A DNA stretch of 64,000 nucleotides from JAAGZL01 sp050290785 (GTDB lineage Bacteria > Pseudomonadota > Gammaproteobacteria > Chromatiales > Chromatiaceae), in the NCBI GenBank assembly GCA_050290785.1, contig JBNKIR010000048.1, forward strand, positions 1 through 64,000, written 5' to 3'. Made by a program: the position numbers and the translations under genes. This document shows positions 14,327 through 22,343 of this stretch, piece after piece (position 1 is the first letter of the stretch; each line of letters opens with the position of its first letter). The notes below the pieces were generated by a model. The model saw nothing but the letters and a program-made list of their open reading frames with translations, made no database searches and had not been told where the DNA came from.

Positions 14327-17044
14327 ATGATCCAGCGAATAAAGGATTACTATTTTAAGATCACCCTGGAACGGCCCAAGATCATTGGTTTGTTTGTCGT
14401 CCTGTTGCTGTTGCTGTCTGCCTGGTATGCTCAGGAGTTCAAACTGGATGCGTCATCTGATTCCCTGGTGCTGGAAAACGATCAGGACCTGCGTTTTTAT
14501 CGCGCAGTGCGTGCCCGCTACGGATCGGATGATTTTCTGGTGGTCACCCTGCAGCCTAAGGGTGATCTCTTTTCTCAACAAAACCTGGATGTTATCCGCA
14601 CTCTGCGCGATGAGCTGGCCGGACTGGACCGGGTGGAGTCGGTCCTCAGTATCCTGGATGTCCCCCTTATCAACAGTCCCCGCGTCTCCGTATCCGAACT
14701 ACAGGAAGGGGTGCGCACCCTGGAGACAGATGGTATCGATATCAGTCTGGCGCGCAAGGAGTTTCAGGAGAGCCCCCTCTACAGCAGCCTGCTGACCAGC
14801 CTGGACGAAAAGGTCACGGCACTATTGGTCTATCTCAAACACGACCAGGAACTGCTTGATCTGCAGAAGCAGCGTGATCAGATCTGGGAAAAACAGATGT
14901 CATCAGACCTGACCGCAGAAGAGAGCGGACGGCTGCAAGGGATAACAAACCGGATCCGACAGGTGAATACCAGGCTGCAGGCTCAATTGCAGGGAGATAT
15001 CGCTGCGGTGCGGGCGATACTGGAAAAGTTTAAGGATAAGGGAGAGATTCATCTCGGCGGCGTGCCGATGATCGCTTCGGATATGATCGACTTTATCGAT
15101 AGCGATATCCGAATATTCGGCGTAGGGGTTACCGTGTTTCTGGTCCTGCTTCTGACCATAGCGTTCAAGCGGCCACGCTGGGTCCTGGTGCCATTGCTGA
15201 TCTGCGTGGCGGCGGCAATCTACATGGTGGGCTTTCTTGGTTTTGCGGACTGGCGCGTGACCGTGGTCTCTTCCAATTTCATCTCCCTGTTGTTGATCAC
15301 CACCCTGTCCCTGGCGGTGCATCTGATCGTGCGCCACCAGGAGCTGCATGCCGAGGATCCAAGTCGTTCCCAGCTATGGATGCTGAAGGAGACCATGCGA
15401 TCTAAGTTTGCCCCTTCCATTTATACCTCGCTTACCACCATGGTGGCCTTTGCCTCTCTCATCGTAAGCGGGATCCGCCCGGTGATAGATTTTGGCTGGA
15501 TGATGGTGGTTGGCGTTGGTTTGGCCTTTCTGGCGGCATTTCTGATCTTTCCTGCGGCCCTCGTATCGTTGCGTCCCGGTTCTCCGGTACTGCGTAAGCA
15601 CGACGCCACGGCCGCGTTCACACACTCCTTGGCCAAGGGGATTGAGCGTTTCAGCACCCCTGTCCTGGTGGCATATCTGGCGGTGGTGGTGCTGGGGGTG
15701 ATGGGTATAGGCAGGCTATCGGTGGAGAACCGGTTTATCGATTACTTCAAGGAGTCCACCGAGATCTACAAGGGCATGGTGTTGATCGATCGGGAGCTGG
15801 GTGGCACCACGCCACTGGATGTGGTGCTGGAACCAAAGAAAGAATTCCTACAGAGAGAGGCCGCAGGTGGTGGCGGTGGCCCTGAACAGTCGTCGCCGAA
15901 ACAGGAGGGGGTTGCTGAATCGGGGCAGGCCGTGTTTGAACCTGAGCCGATGCCTGCGGCCAGTGCGGAAGAGCCCGCCATGGACGAGACGCCAGAACAG
16001 GAAGCGAATGGGGAAGGGTCCGCAGATGAGCTGGATGAGGATCTGGATCTGGATGTGGATCTGGGTGCTGAGTTCGAAGACGAATCTGCTGGGATCACCG
16101 GTGAGAGCTACTGGTTCAACATGTTCCAATTGGAAGATGTGCAGAAGATCCATGATTATCTGGATTCACTGCCTGAGACCGGAAAGGTGCTGTCTCTCGC
16201 CACCACCATGAGCATGATGACCATGCTCAACAACGATGTGCCACTGGATAATTTCAGCCTGGGAGTGGTGTACAAGCGTTTGCCGGACGGTGTGAAGGCG
16301 CAGATCCTGGACCCATACATGTCCAAGGACGGCAATCAGATACGTTTCGGTATCCGGGTGATAGATTCGGACAAAAACCTGCAGCGTGACGCCCTGCTCA
16401 AGCAGATCAGGAGTGACCTGATCAGCAAATTCAATCTTGAGCCGGAGCAGGTCAAGCTCTCCGGGATGCTGGTGCTCTATAACAACGTGTTACAGAGCCT
16501 GTTCCGCTCCCAGATACTGACCCTGAGCATGGTGTTCCTGGCCATCTTCGCCATGTTCTTCATGCTGTTCCGGCATTGGAAGCTGGCTGCCATCGGCGTG
16601 ATCCCCACCGTGGTGGCGGCCGGCATAATACTTGGTTTGATGGGTTGGCTCGGGATCAGGCTGGACATCATGACCATCACCATAGCCGCCATCACCATCG
16701 GTATAGGAGTGGATAACGCCATCCACTATATCCATCGTTTCCGGGAGGAGTTGGCGCTGGATGGTGACTACTGGGGTGCGGTCAAGCGTTGCCATGCCAG
16801 CGTGGGTCGGGCCATCTACTATACCTCCATAACCGTGACCCTGGGTTTCTCCATCATGGCCATGTCCAACTTTATCCCGTCCATCTATTTTGGCGTGCTT
16901 ACCGGACTCGCCATGCTGGCCGCCCTGATCGGAAACCTGACCCTGTTGCCTCTGCTGCTGGTCAAGTTGAAGCCGTTGGGTAATCCCAATTCGCAAACAA
17001 TTACTGGCTCCCCAGAGCAATCAGGGCAACCCCGGCAAGCATAA
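14327..17044 (+). CDS. RND/MMPL superfamily exporter
   Basis: Integral-membrane transporter of 905 residues with RND architecture: one N-terminal span, a large periplasmic loop, five spans, a second span/loop, then five more spans. It resembles the MMPL/hopanoid-type exporters that move lipids or hydrophobic molecules rather than the AcrB drug pumps. The second periplasmic loop carries a roughly 85-residue Gly/Pro/Glu/Asp-rich insert (15860-16100; GGGGGPEQSSPKQ... DELDEDLDLDVDLG) that looks disordered and very acidic. I start at the ATG at 14327 (MIQRIKDYYFKITLERPK), since the longer frame adds residues unlike a membrane-protein start. The last 44 bases overlap the end of the convergent EamA gene. 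Confidence 0.82.
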   Translation: MIQRIKDYYFKITLERPKIIGLFVVLLLLLSAWYAQEFKLDASSDSLVLENDQDLRFYRAVRARYGSDDFLVVTLQPKGDLFSQQNLDVIRTLRDELAGLDRVESVLSILDVPLINSPRVSVSELQEGVRTLETDGIDISLARKEFQESPLYSSLLTSLDEKVTALLVYLKHDQELLDLQKQRDQIWEKQMSSDLTAEESGRLQGITNRIRQVNTRLQAQLQGDIAAVRAILEKFKDKGEIHLGGVPMIASDMIDFIDSDIRIFGVGVTVFLVLLLTIAFKRPRWVLVPLLICVAAAIYMVGFLGFADWRVTVVSSNFISLLLITTLSLAVHLIVRHQELHAEDPSRSQLWMLKETMRSKFAPSIYTSLTTMVAFASLIVSGIRPVIDFGWMMVVGVGLAFLAAFLIFPAALVSLRPGSPVLRKHDATAAFTHSLAKGIERFSTPVLVAYLAVVVLGVMGIGRLSVENRFIDYFKESTEIYKGMVLIDRELGGTTPLDVVLEPKKEFLQREAAGGGGGPEQSSPKQEGVAESGQAVFEPEPMPAASAEEPAMDETPEQEANGEGSADELDEDLDLDVDLGAEFEDESAGITGESYWFNMFQLEDVQKIHDYLDSLPETGKVLSLATTMSMMTMLNNDVPLDNFSLGVVYKRLPDGVKAQILDPYMSKDGNQIRFGIRVIDSDKNLQRDALLKQIRSDLISKFNLEPEQVKLSGMLVLYNNVLQSLFRSQILTLSMVFLAIFAMFFMLFRHWKLAAIGVIPTVVAAGIILGLMGWLGIRLDIMTITIAAITIGIGVDNAIHYIHRFREELALDGDYWGAVKRCHASVGRAIYYTSITVTLGFSIMAMSNFIPSIYFGVLTGLAMLAALIGNLTLLPLLLVKLKPLGNPNSQTITGSPEQSGQPRQA

Positions 17045-17882
17045 GGGCCGCTCCGCTCATGTGGGTCCCGAGACCTTTCTCTTTGAACAGGATTGCCCCG
17101 AATAAAATACCAAACAGCAGGCTGCTGCGTTTTACCGCGATCATGTAGGCGGCCTCTACCTGTTGTATCGCAAGAAAGTGGGTGATCACCATAGTCGCCA
17201 TAAACAGAGCGACCACGATGTTTTTGGTCGGTCTGCGGTAGAGTGCCCGTAGGGTCTGCGGACGTTGTAGCGTAAGCATGACCAGTACTGATGAGCCAAG
17301 CAATACAAAATAGAAGGGACCGAACAGGTCCGCCGGCATATACTGCATCGCCGCCTTGCCTCCGACCGCAGTTACGCTGTATATGATTGCCACGATCAGC
17401 ATGAGCCTGGAGCCGCCGCTGCGCAGGATTGCTGCCAGTGGTGCAAGCGGACCGTGTCTATGCTCCTCGTCAACTGTCTCAAGGTTTAGTATCCAGGCGC
17501 CGGCAAAAATGAGAGAGATTGCGGCGAATCCCGATAGCGAAATCCGTTCACCCAACAGCAGCCAGCCGGTAGATGTCACAAATACCGGGGTCAAGGCCAG
17601 ATAGGGCAGGGTCTGCCACAGCGGATAGTCACGAATCGCCTTTATGTAGAGCAGCAGGGCGATGATCTCCAATGGCATGAGCAGGGCCATCCAACCCCAG
17701 AACTCCAGTGGCAGGTCGGGGAATGGTTGTGTCAGCAGCAAGGGGGAAAGTAACAGTCCGGGCAGGGTGAAACGGATCAGGGCCAGTTCCCTGGCGCCAT
17801 AATCCCGCAGCCAGTGCTTGGTGGTGGCATCGGCGGAGGCCATGCTGATGGCGCAGATCATGGTGAGAAGAAACCAGTGCAT
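17001..17882 (-). CDS. DMT-superfamily (EamA) transporter
   Basis: Inner-membrane protein of 293 residues with about ten hydrophobic spans in two EamA repeats. It belongs to the drug/metabolite transporter superfamily. The substrate cannot be read from sequence. It lies downstream of dusA on the same strand with an 81-base gap. The stop codon is inside the 3' end of the convergent exporter gene. Confidence 0.8.
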   Translation of the reverse strand: MHWFLLTMICAISMASADATTKHWLRDYGARELALIRFTLPGLLLSPLLLTQPFPDLPLEFWGWMALLMPLEIIALLLYIKAIRDYPLWQTLPYLALTPVFVTSTGWLLLGERISLSGFAAISLIFAGAWILNLETVDEEHRHGPLAPLAAILRSGGSRLMLIVAIIYSVTAVGGKAAMQYMPADLFGPFYFVLLGSSVLVMLTLQRPQTLRALYRRPTKNIVVALFMATMVITHFLAIQQVEAAYMIAVKRSSLLFGILFGAILFKEKGLGTHMSGAALMLAGVALIALGSQ

Positions 17883-17963
17883 GTGATCTAGTTTAATCTA
17901 TGCAGGATACCGGCACCGATTAAATTGAAGAGAGTAGCTGGTGGCCGTTGTGTCCGGCGGTCC

Positions 17964-18929
17964 TTAGCCTCTCACCATCCTGGCCGCATCCATGATCAGT
18001 TCCGGAATTGCATCTTCCCTGTGGGCGTTCTCGCTGATATGACGCCGCCACGCCTTGGCGCCGGGCTGGCCCTGGAACAGTCCCAGGATGTGTCTGGTGA
18101 TACGTCCGATGGGGGTTCCCTGGGCGAACTCTTCCTCCACGAAGGGCATAAGTCGTTCGATGATCTCGTGGCGGCTGGGGATGGGGTGATCGTCTCCAAA
18201 TATCATCCGGTCCGCCTGCGCCAGCATCCAGGGGTTCTGGTAGGCCTCGCGCCCGATCATCACGCCGTCCAGGTGTTGCAGCTGTTCCTTGGCTGCATCC
18301 AGGGTGGTGATTCCCCCATTGATGATGATCTCCAGTTCAGGAAGGTCTCGTTTTAGCCGGTGTACCGTCTCGTAGCGTAGAGGCGGAATATCACGGTTCT
18401 CCTTCGGACTCAGCCCCTCCAGCCAGGCGTTGCGGGCGTGGACGATGAAGGTGCGGCATCCGGTCTGGGAGACGGTCGTAACAAATCCGTGCAGAGTCTC
18501 GTAGCTGTCGTCATGGTCGATACCGATGCGGTGTTTGATGGTTACCGGGATGGAGACCGCCCGCTGCATGGCGTGGATGCACTCTGCAACCAGTTGGGGG
18601 TCCAACATCAGACAGGCCCCGAAGCGTCCGGACTGTACCCGGTCGGAGGGGCAGCCCACATTCAGGTTGACCTCATCATAGCCCCACTCTTCCGCCATGC
18701 GTGAGCATCGCGCCAAGGCGGACGGGTCACTGCCTGCAAGCTGAAGCGCTAGCGGATGTTCGCTCGGATCAAAGCGCAGAAAACGTTCCCTGTCCCCGTG
18801 CAGCAGGGCGCCGGTTGTTACCATCTCGGTGTAGAGCAGGGTGTGCCTGGTGATGAGGCGCGCAAAGTAACGGTAGTACCTGTCGGTCCAGTCCAGCATG
18901 GGGGCGATGGAGAGTGCGCGCTTGATCAT
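17964..18929 (-). CDS. dusA: tRNA-dihydrouridine synthase A
   Basis: FMN-dependent enzyme reducing uridine to dihydrouridine at D-loop positions 20/20a of tRNA. It begins IAPMLDWTDRYYRYF, the DusA N-terminal signature. The catalytic cysteine is in NLNVGCPSDRVQSG, and FMN-binding segments KHRIGID, INGGI and GVMIGREAYQNPW are present. 321 residues is normal. It lies 57 bases downstream of ectC and may be co-transcribed, though there is no functional link. Confidence 0.93.
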   Translation of the reverse strand: MIKRALSIAPMLDWTDRYYRYFARLITRHTLLYTEMVTTGALLHGDRERFLRFDPSEHPLALQLAGSDPSALARCSRMAEEWGYDEVNLNVGCPSDRVQSGRFGACLMLDPQLVAECIHAMQRAVSIPVTIKHRIGIDHDDSYETLHGFVTTVSQTGCRTFIVHARNAWLEGLSPKENRDIPPLRYETVHRLKRDLPELEIIINGGITTLDAAKEQLQHLDGVMIGREAYQNPWMLAQADRMIFGDDHPIPSRHEIIERLMPFVEEEFAQGTPIGRITRHILGLFQGQPGAKAWRRHISENAHREDAIPELIMDAARMVRG

Positions 18930-18986
18930 GCGGCGATGATACAGGATTTGTTCCGCCTTGTTCGAGCGCGATAGATCTGACCATCG

Positions 18987-19376
18987 TTACGTTATTAGCG
19001 GGTATACCCCATCCGCGTCATGTACCTCACCCCCGGTCAGGGCGGGGTTGAATACGCATATCATGCGCATGTCTTCTACTGCGCGTAGGTAGTGGCGTTC
19101 GTGTCCGTTGAGGGCATACATGGTCCCGTCCGATATGGGATGGGTTTCGCCGGTCTCCAGATCCTCGATCTCTCCTTTGCCGCCCACGCAGTAGACCGCC
19201 TCAAGGTGGTTCTTGTAATGGATGTAGGTCTCAGTACCGGCGAATATGGTGGTGTCATGGAATGAGAAGCCCATACCTTCGTTCCTCAGCAGAAGCCTGC
19301 GGCTGGCCCAGTTGCCGTTCTCCGCAGCGATGTCGCGCTCGGTGCCGATGATCTCACTCAGTCTGCGTACGATCAT
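18987..19376 (-). CDS. ectC: Ectoine synthase
   Basis: Cupin enzyme of 129 residues that cyclises N-gamma-acetyl-diaminobutyrate to ectoine, a compatible solute for osmotic stress. It begins MIVRRLSEIIGTERDI, typical of EctC, with the metal-binding cupin pattern (YIHYKNHLEAVYCVGGKGE ... HERHYL). The start overlaps the ectB stop by four bases (ATGA). No ectD hydroxylase follows. Confidence 0.96.
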   Translation of the reverse strand: MIVRRLSEIIGTERDIAAENGNWASRRLLLRNEGMGFSFHDTTIFAGTETYIHYKNHLEAVYCVGGKGEIEDLETGETHPISDGTMYALNGHERHYLRAVEDMRMICVFNPALTGGEVHDADGVYPLIT

Positions 19377-20650
19377 AATGGATCCCCTTTTCTGGCTAGC
19401 TCCTTCTCCTGGATCAGGGATGCGACGGCGTCAGCGATTATCTGCAAACCATCTCTCAGGATCTCTTCCTCTATGATCAGGGGCGGCAGAAATTTTACGA
19501 CCTGATCATCCGATCCTGCGGTCTCTATCACCAGTCCGTTTTCAAATGCCCGCGCAGATACCTCGCCCGCCAGTCCGTGCTGTGGCAGTTCCAGCCCCCA
19601 GACCATGCCCCGGCCCCTGACCTGTATATTCCAATCCGGATGTCTGTCTGCGATCTTTTGCAGTTCCTGCTGCATGATGTCGCCCTTATAGGCTACGGAT
19701 TTGGATAATTCATCATTATCCCAATATGCCAATAGTTCAGTGGCGGCAACGAAGGCCAGGTTGTTGCCGCGAAAGGTCCCGGTATGTTCTCCTGGTTTCC
19801 ACTGATCCAGTTCCGGGCGCAACAACAGGATCGCCATCGGCAGTCCGCCGCCGATGGATTTTGACAGTGTGATCATATCCGGTTTGATCCCGGCCTCTTC
19901 AAAGCTGAAGAAGGTGCCGGTGCGCCCGTTGCCGACCTGGATGTCATCTATGATCAGCAGGATATCGAAGTCGTGGCACAACTGTTCCAGTTTGCGCAGC
20001 CAATCCAGACTGGCGACGTTTATTCCACCTTCACCCTGTATGGTCTCGACAATGATCGCGGCCGGGGTGTCTATACCGCTGCTGCCGTCACTGATCATCT
20101 TGCGCAGATATTCGATGGTATCTATATTCGGCCCGAAGTATCCGTCATAGGGCAGGCTGTCCGCATTGTTGCGTGCGCCGTAGGATTCGTCGCGGTAGAA
20201 GTCGTTACCGGTTACGGCCAGAGACCCCATGGTGAGTCCATGATATCCGTTGGTGAAGGCGATGATATTGGAGCGGCGTTTTACCATGCGGGCCAGTTTT
20301 AGTGATGTCTCAACCACGTTGGAACCTGTGGGTCCGGTAAACTGTATCTTGTACTCCATGTTGCGCGGGGAGAGGATGGTATCCTTGAATTTGTTTAGGA
20401 ACGCCCGCTTGGCGACAGTAGCCTTGTCCAGGGCGTGCACAATGCCATCTTTTTGTAGATATTCGATGATCGCCTTTGTGACCACCGGGTTGTTATGTCC
20501 GTAATTCAGGGTGCCGGCGCCGGCAAAGAAATCGATATAGCGATTGCCCTGTTCGTCGAACAGATAAGCACCCTGTGCTGTATCAAATACGACTGGAAAT
20601 GAGCGCACATAGCCGCGTACATTTGATTCCATCTCTTCAAAAATTCTCAT
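19373..20650 (-). CDS. ectB: Diaminobutyrate--2-oxoglutarate transaminase
   Basis: PLP-dependent class III aminotransferase (425 residues) making L-2,4-diaminobutyrate from aspartate semialdehyde, the first step to ectoine. Visible features: FFAGAGTLNYGHNNP, the PLP aspartate in LLIIDDIQVGNGRTG and the Schiff-base lysine in ITLSKSIGGG. Middle gene of the ectABC operon. An osmotically regulated aspartokinase (ask_ect) is not present in this window. Confidence 0.96.
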   Translation of the reverse strand: MRIFEEMESNVRGYVRSFPVVFDTAQGAYLFDEQGNRYIDFFAGAGTLNYGHNNPVVTKAIIEYLQKDGIVHALDKATVAKRAFLNKFKDTILSPRNMEYKIQFTGPTGSNVVETSLKLARMVKRRSNIIAFTNGYHGLTMGSLAVTGNDFYRDESYGARNNADSLPYDGYFGPNIDTIEYLRKMISDGSSGIDTPAAIIVETIQGEGGINVASLDWLRKLEQLCHDFDILLIIDDIQVGNGRTGTFFSFEEAGIKPDMITLSKSIGGGLPMAILLLRPELDQWKPGEHTGTFRGNNLAFVAATELLAYWDNDELSKSVAYKGDIMQQELQKIADRHPDWNIQVRGRGMVWGLELPQHGLAGEVSARAFENGLVIETAGSDDQVVKFLPPLIIEEEILRDGLQIIADAVASLIQEKELARKGDPL

Positions 20651-20692
20651 ATATGTCTATTGCCTCGTCTGTGTAATTTGGTTTGGTAATGG

Positions 20693-21214
20693 CTATGTCG
20701 TGCCTGAAACTCGAATGGGACTGATGGTGAAGAGTGCTTCGGCCTCGTGTCCTTGCTCAGGAAACCATTCGCAGGGAAAGTAATCTGGCCGTTCCTCCAG
20801 TGATCCGTTGACCCTTTTAGCCAGTGAAGTGAACAGTGAGCGAGATGCCGTATTGGATGGTGTGATGGTGGTGGTTAAGGTCTTTATGTCTTGGCACGCA
20901 TCGCGCCTTAAGATGGCAAGCAGCATCTCCAGCGCCAGGCCCTGTTTACGCATACTTGCGGCGACGCCGACCTGCCATATAAAGATCGTGTCCGATGTCT
21001 GTGATGGAATGTATCCGGAAACGAACCCCACTATCTCTCCATCATGTTCTGCCACCACGCTGGTTTCCTGGAAGTGTTCGCCCAGGAGGAAATAGGCGTA
21101 GGGAGAGTTCAGGTCCAGGACGCCGGTTGTCCGCACCAGTCGCCACAGGTTCGTGCCATCTGAGGGTGCGGGCCTTCTAAGTACCACACTGGTGTTGTTT
21201 AACTCTATGTTCAT
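20693..21214 (-). CDS. ectA: Diaminobutyrate acetyltransferase
   Basis: GNAT enzyme of 173 residues that acetylates diaminobutyrate, with LRRPAPSDG near the N-terminus, DLNSPYAYFLLGEHF and the acetyl-CoA region GVAASMRKQGLALEM typical of EctA. I chose the ATG at 21214 rather than the TTG at 21238, because the latter would run into the stop of the small upstream gene and the ATG is preceded by a GGAA sequence. Ectoine operon member. Confidence 0.94.
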   Translation of the reverse strand: MNIELNNTSVVLRRPAPSDGTNLWRLVRTTGVLDLNSPYAYFLLGEHFQETSVVAEHDGEIVGFVSGYIPSQTSDTIFIWQVGVAASMRKQGLALEMLLAILRRDACQDIKTLTTTITPSNTASRSLFTSLAKRVNGSLEERPDYFPCEWFPEQGHEAEALFTISPIRVSGTT

Positions 21215-21230
21215 TAAATTATTTCCAGCT

Positions 21231-21416
21231 CTACTCAAACAGTGGGCCGATCAGACTCCAGGTGTCGATCATGCCGAGGTAATCGATAGTTGCCACTGCG
21301 GCAACGACGAAAACCATCCATAACCATGGCGACAGGAGCGGGTGTCGTTGTGGTTTTCGGAACAGGGTTCTGGGCTGCTCGGATTCAGAAATCTTGTAGA
21401 TGTCTCGTTTAGCCAT
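21231..21416 (-). CDS. Small single-span membrane protein leading the ectoine operon
   Basis: A 61-residue reading frame between the ect promoter and ectA, ending 16 bases before the ectA ATG. It has a charged N-terminus (MAKRDIYKISESEQPRT), a basic stretch RKPQRHP and one hydrophobic segment at about 30-48 (WLWMVFVVAAVATIDYLG), then a short tail. I do not recognise it. Its position as first gene downstream of the predicted promoter and operator supports it being real and osmoregulated. A role in ectoine handling or membrane sensing is only a guess. The ribosome-binding site is weak. Confidence 0.55.
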   Translation of the reverse strand: MAKRDIYKISESEQPRTLFRKPQRHPLLSPWLWMVFVVAAVATIDYLGMIDTWSLIGPLFE

Positions 21417-21484
21417 AAATACCCGGCATATTTGGACAGGACAGGGACAATGGGGCGCTTGTGATCATCCTATTCTCTAAAGAA

Positions 21485-21502
21485 TGCTTAGTATACTAAA
21501 TA
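21485..21502. promoter_or_regulatory. EctR-type operator over the ect promoter
   Basis: An 8+2+8 near-palindrome, on the minus strand TATTTAGT-AT-ACTAAGCA, with the perfect 12-base core TTAGTATACTAA. As I recall, the EctR site of Methylomicrobium has the same half-site TATTTAGT with a two-base spacer. It covers the -10 of the ect promoter, so binding should block RNA polymerase. Confidence 0.7.
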
Positions 21503-21518
21503 TTATGCATGCCCTCAA
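21490..21518 (-). promoter_or_regulatory. Sigma70-type promoter of the ectoine operon
   Basis: Minus strand: -35 TTGAGG (21513-21518), exactly 17 bases, -10 TATACT (21490-21495). The start would be at about 21483, giving a 67-base leader to the small membrane protein gene. The -10 lies inside the EctR-like operator. Confidence 0.7.
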
Positions 21519-21572
21519 TTGACTATAATATGCGTCTGTTATGGGTGTTTTTATGCAATGTGAATCAGTTGC

Positions 21573-21590
21573 TAGTTAGTGAACTAATAT
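21573..21590. promoter_or_regulatory. Second EctR-type operator, upstream of ectR
   Basis: TAGTTAGT-GA-ACTAATAT has the same 8+2+8 architecture and the same TTAGT/ACTAA core as the site at 21485-21502. It lies 14 bases before the leader ORF and overlaps the likely ectR promoter (TTGCTA at 21569, TAATAG at about 21592), which suggests autorepression. Confidence 0.6.
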
Positions 21591-21603
21591 TTAATAGGGT
21601 AAT

Positions 21604-21732
21604 ATGACCAGAATTGCCATTGTGCTTGGGCCGTGTCCCTATCTGCCGGATGGGCCACAGATCAGAGGCGTTTGCTGGTATTATTGTCAACGGTCATCTA
21701 TTACCTGGTCCATCGAATACAACGCATCATGA
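21604..21732 (+). CDS. Possible 42-codon leader ORF coupled to ectR
   Basis: ATG at 21604 preceded by AGGG; the frame stays open for 42 codons and stops at TGA 21730-21732, overlapping the ectR ATG as ATGA. The encoded peptide (MTRIAIVLGPCPYLPDG...) matches nothing I know. ectR has no Shine-Dalgarno sequence of its own, so translation of this leader may be needed for ectR expression. It could equally be chance. Confidence 0.35.
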   Translation: MTRIAIVLGPCPYLPDGPQIRGVCWYYCQRSSITWSIEYNAS

Positions 21733-22265
21733 CTGATCAATCTGATATATCGGAAAATATCCTTATCGCCCTGCGTAGGGTCATCCGCGCCATCGATCAA
21801 CACTCGAGAAACCTGATTCAGAGTCACGGTCTGACCGGACCTCAGGCCCTGTTGCTTACGGAGATAGTGCGTAGCCGGGTGTTAACCGGTAGTGAATTGG
21901 CCAAGCGGGTCAGTCTTAGTCAGGCCACTGTTACCGATGTGGTCAAGAGACTGGAGGGCCGTGGACTGCTGGAACGCAGTCGGGATACATCTGATAAACG
22001 CAAGATGATACTGCGTGCCACGGTACAGGGTGAGGCGTTGGTAAAGCAGTCGGTGCCGCTGCTGCAGGAACGGTTTCAGAATCGACTAAATGAGCTGAAG
22101 AAATGGGAACAGAACCAGTTGTTGTCTTCTTTGCAGAGGATAGCGGAGATGATGAATGCTGAAGACCTGGATGCCGCCCCCATGCTTACCAGTGGCGCCA
22201 TAACGGCTTCACCGGAGGCGGTAGAGGATGCCATTGATCCTACCCATGGCGATCATTCGAATTAA
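21729..22265 (+). CDS. ectR: EctR, MarR-family repressor of ectoine genes
   Basis: MarR-type winged-helix regulator of 178 residues, divergent from the ect operon exactly as EctR is in methylotrophs and other halophiles. The HTH region is LTGSELAKRVSLSQATVTDVVKRLEGRGLLER, followed by the wing DTSDKRKMIL. I start at the ATG 21729 (MTDQSDISENILIALRR); the longer frame from a GTG at 21633 adds residues unlike the family. Two operator-like sites between ectR and ect fit repression of both units. Confidence 0.85.
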   Translation: MTDQSDISENILIALRRVIRAIDQHSRNLIQSHGLTGPQALLLTEIVRSRVLTGSELAKRVSLSQATVTDVVKRLEGRGLLERSRDTSDKRKMILRATVQGEALVKQSVPLLQERFQNRLNELKKWEQNQLLSSLQRIAEMMNAEDLDAAPMLTSGAITASPEAVEDAIDPTHGDHSN

Positions 22266-22293
22266 GGTGTCACTATACAATAGGGTTATTGCC

Positions 22294-22328
22294 GCCACTC
22301 CCAACCGGTTTGAAAAGTAGGGAGTGGC
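22294..22328. terminator. Hairpin between convergent ectR and fadA
   Basis: GCCACTCCC (22294-22302) pairs perfectly with GGGAGTGGC (22320-22328) around a 17-base loop. It lies between two converging genes and could end both transcripts, although no T-run follows. Confidence 0.4.
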
Positions 22329-22343
22329 AGCATTTGGGTCTTG

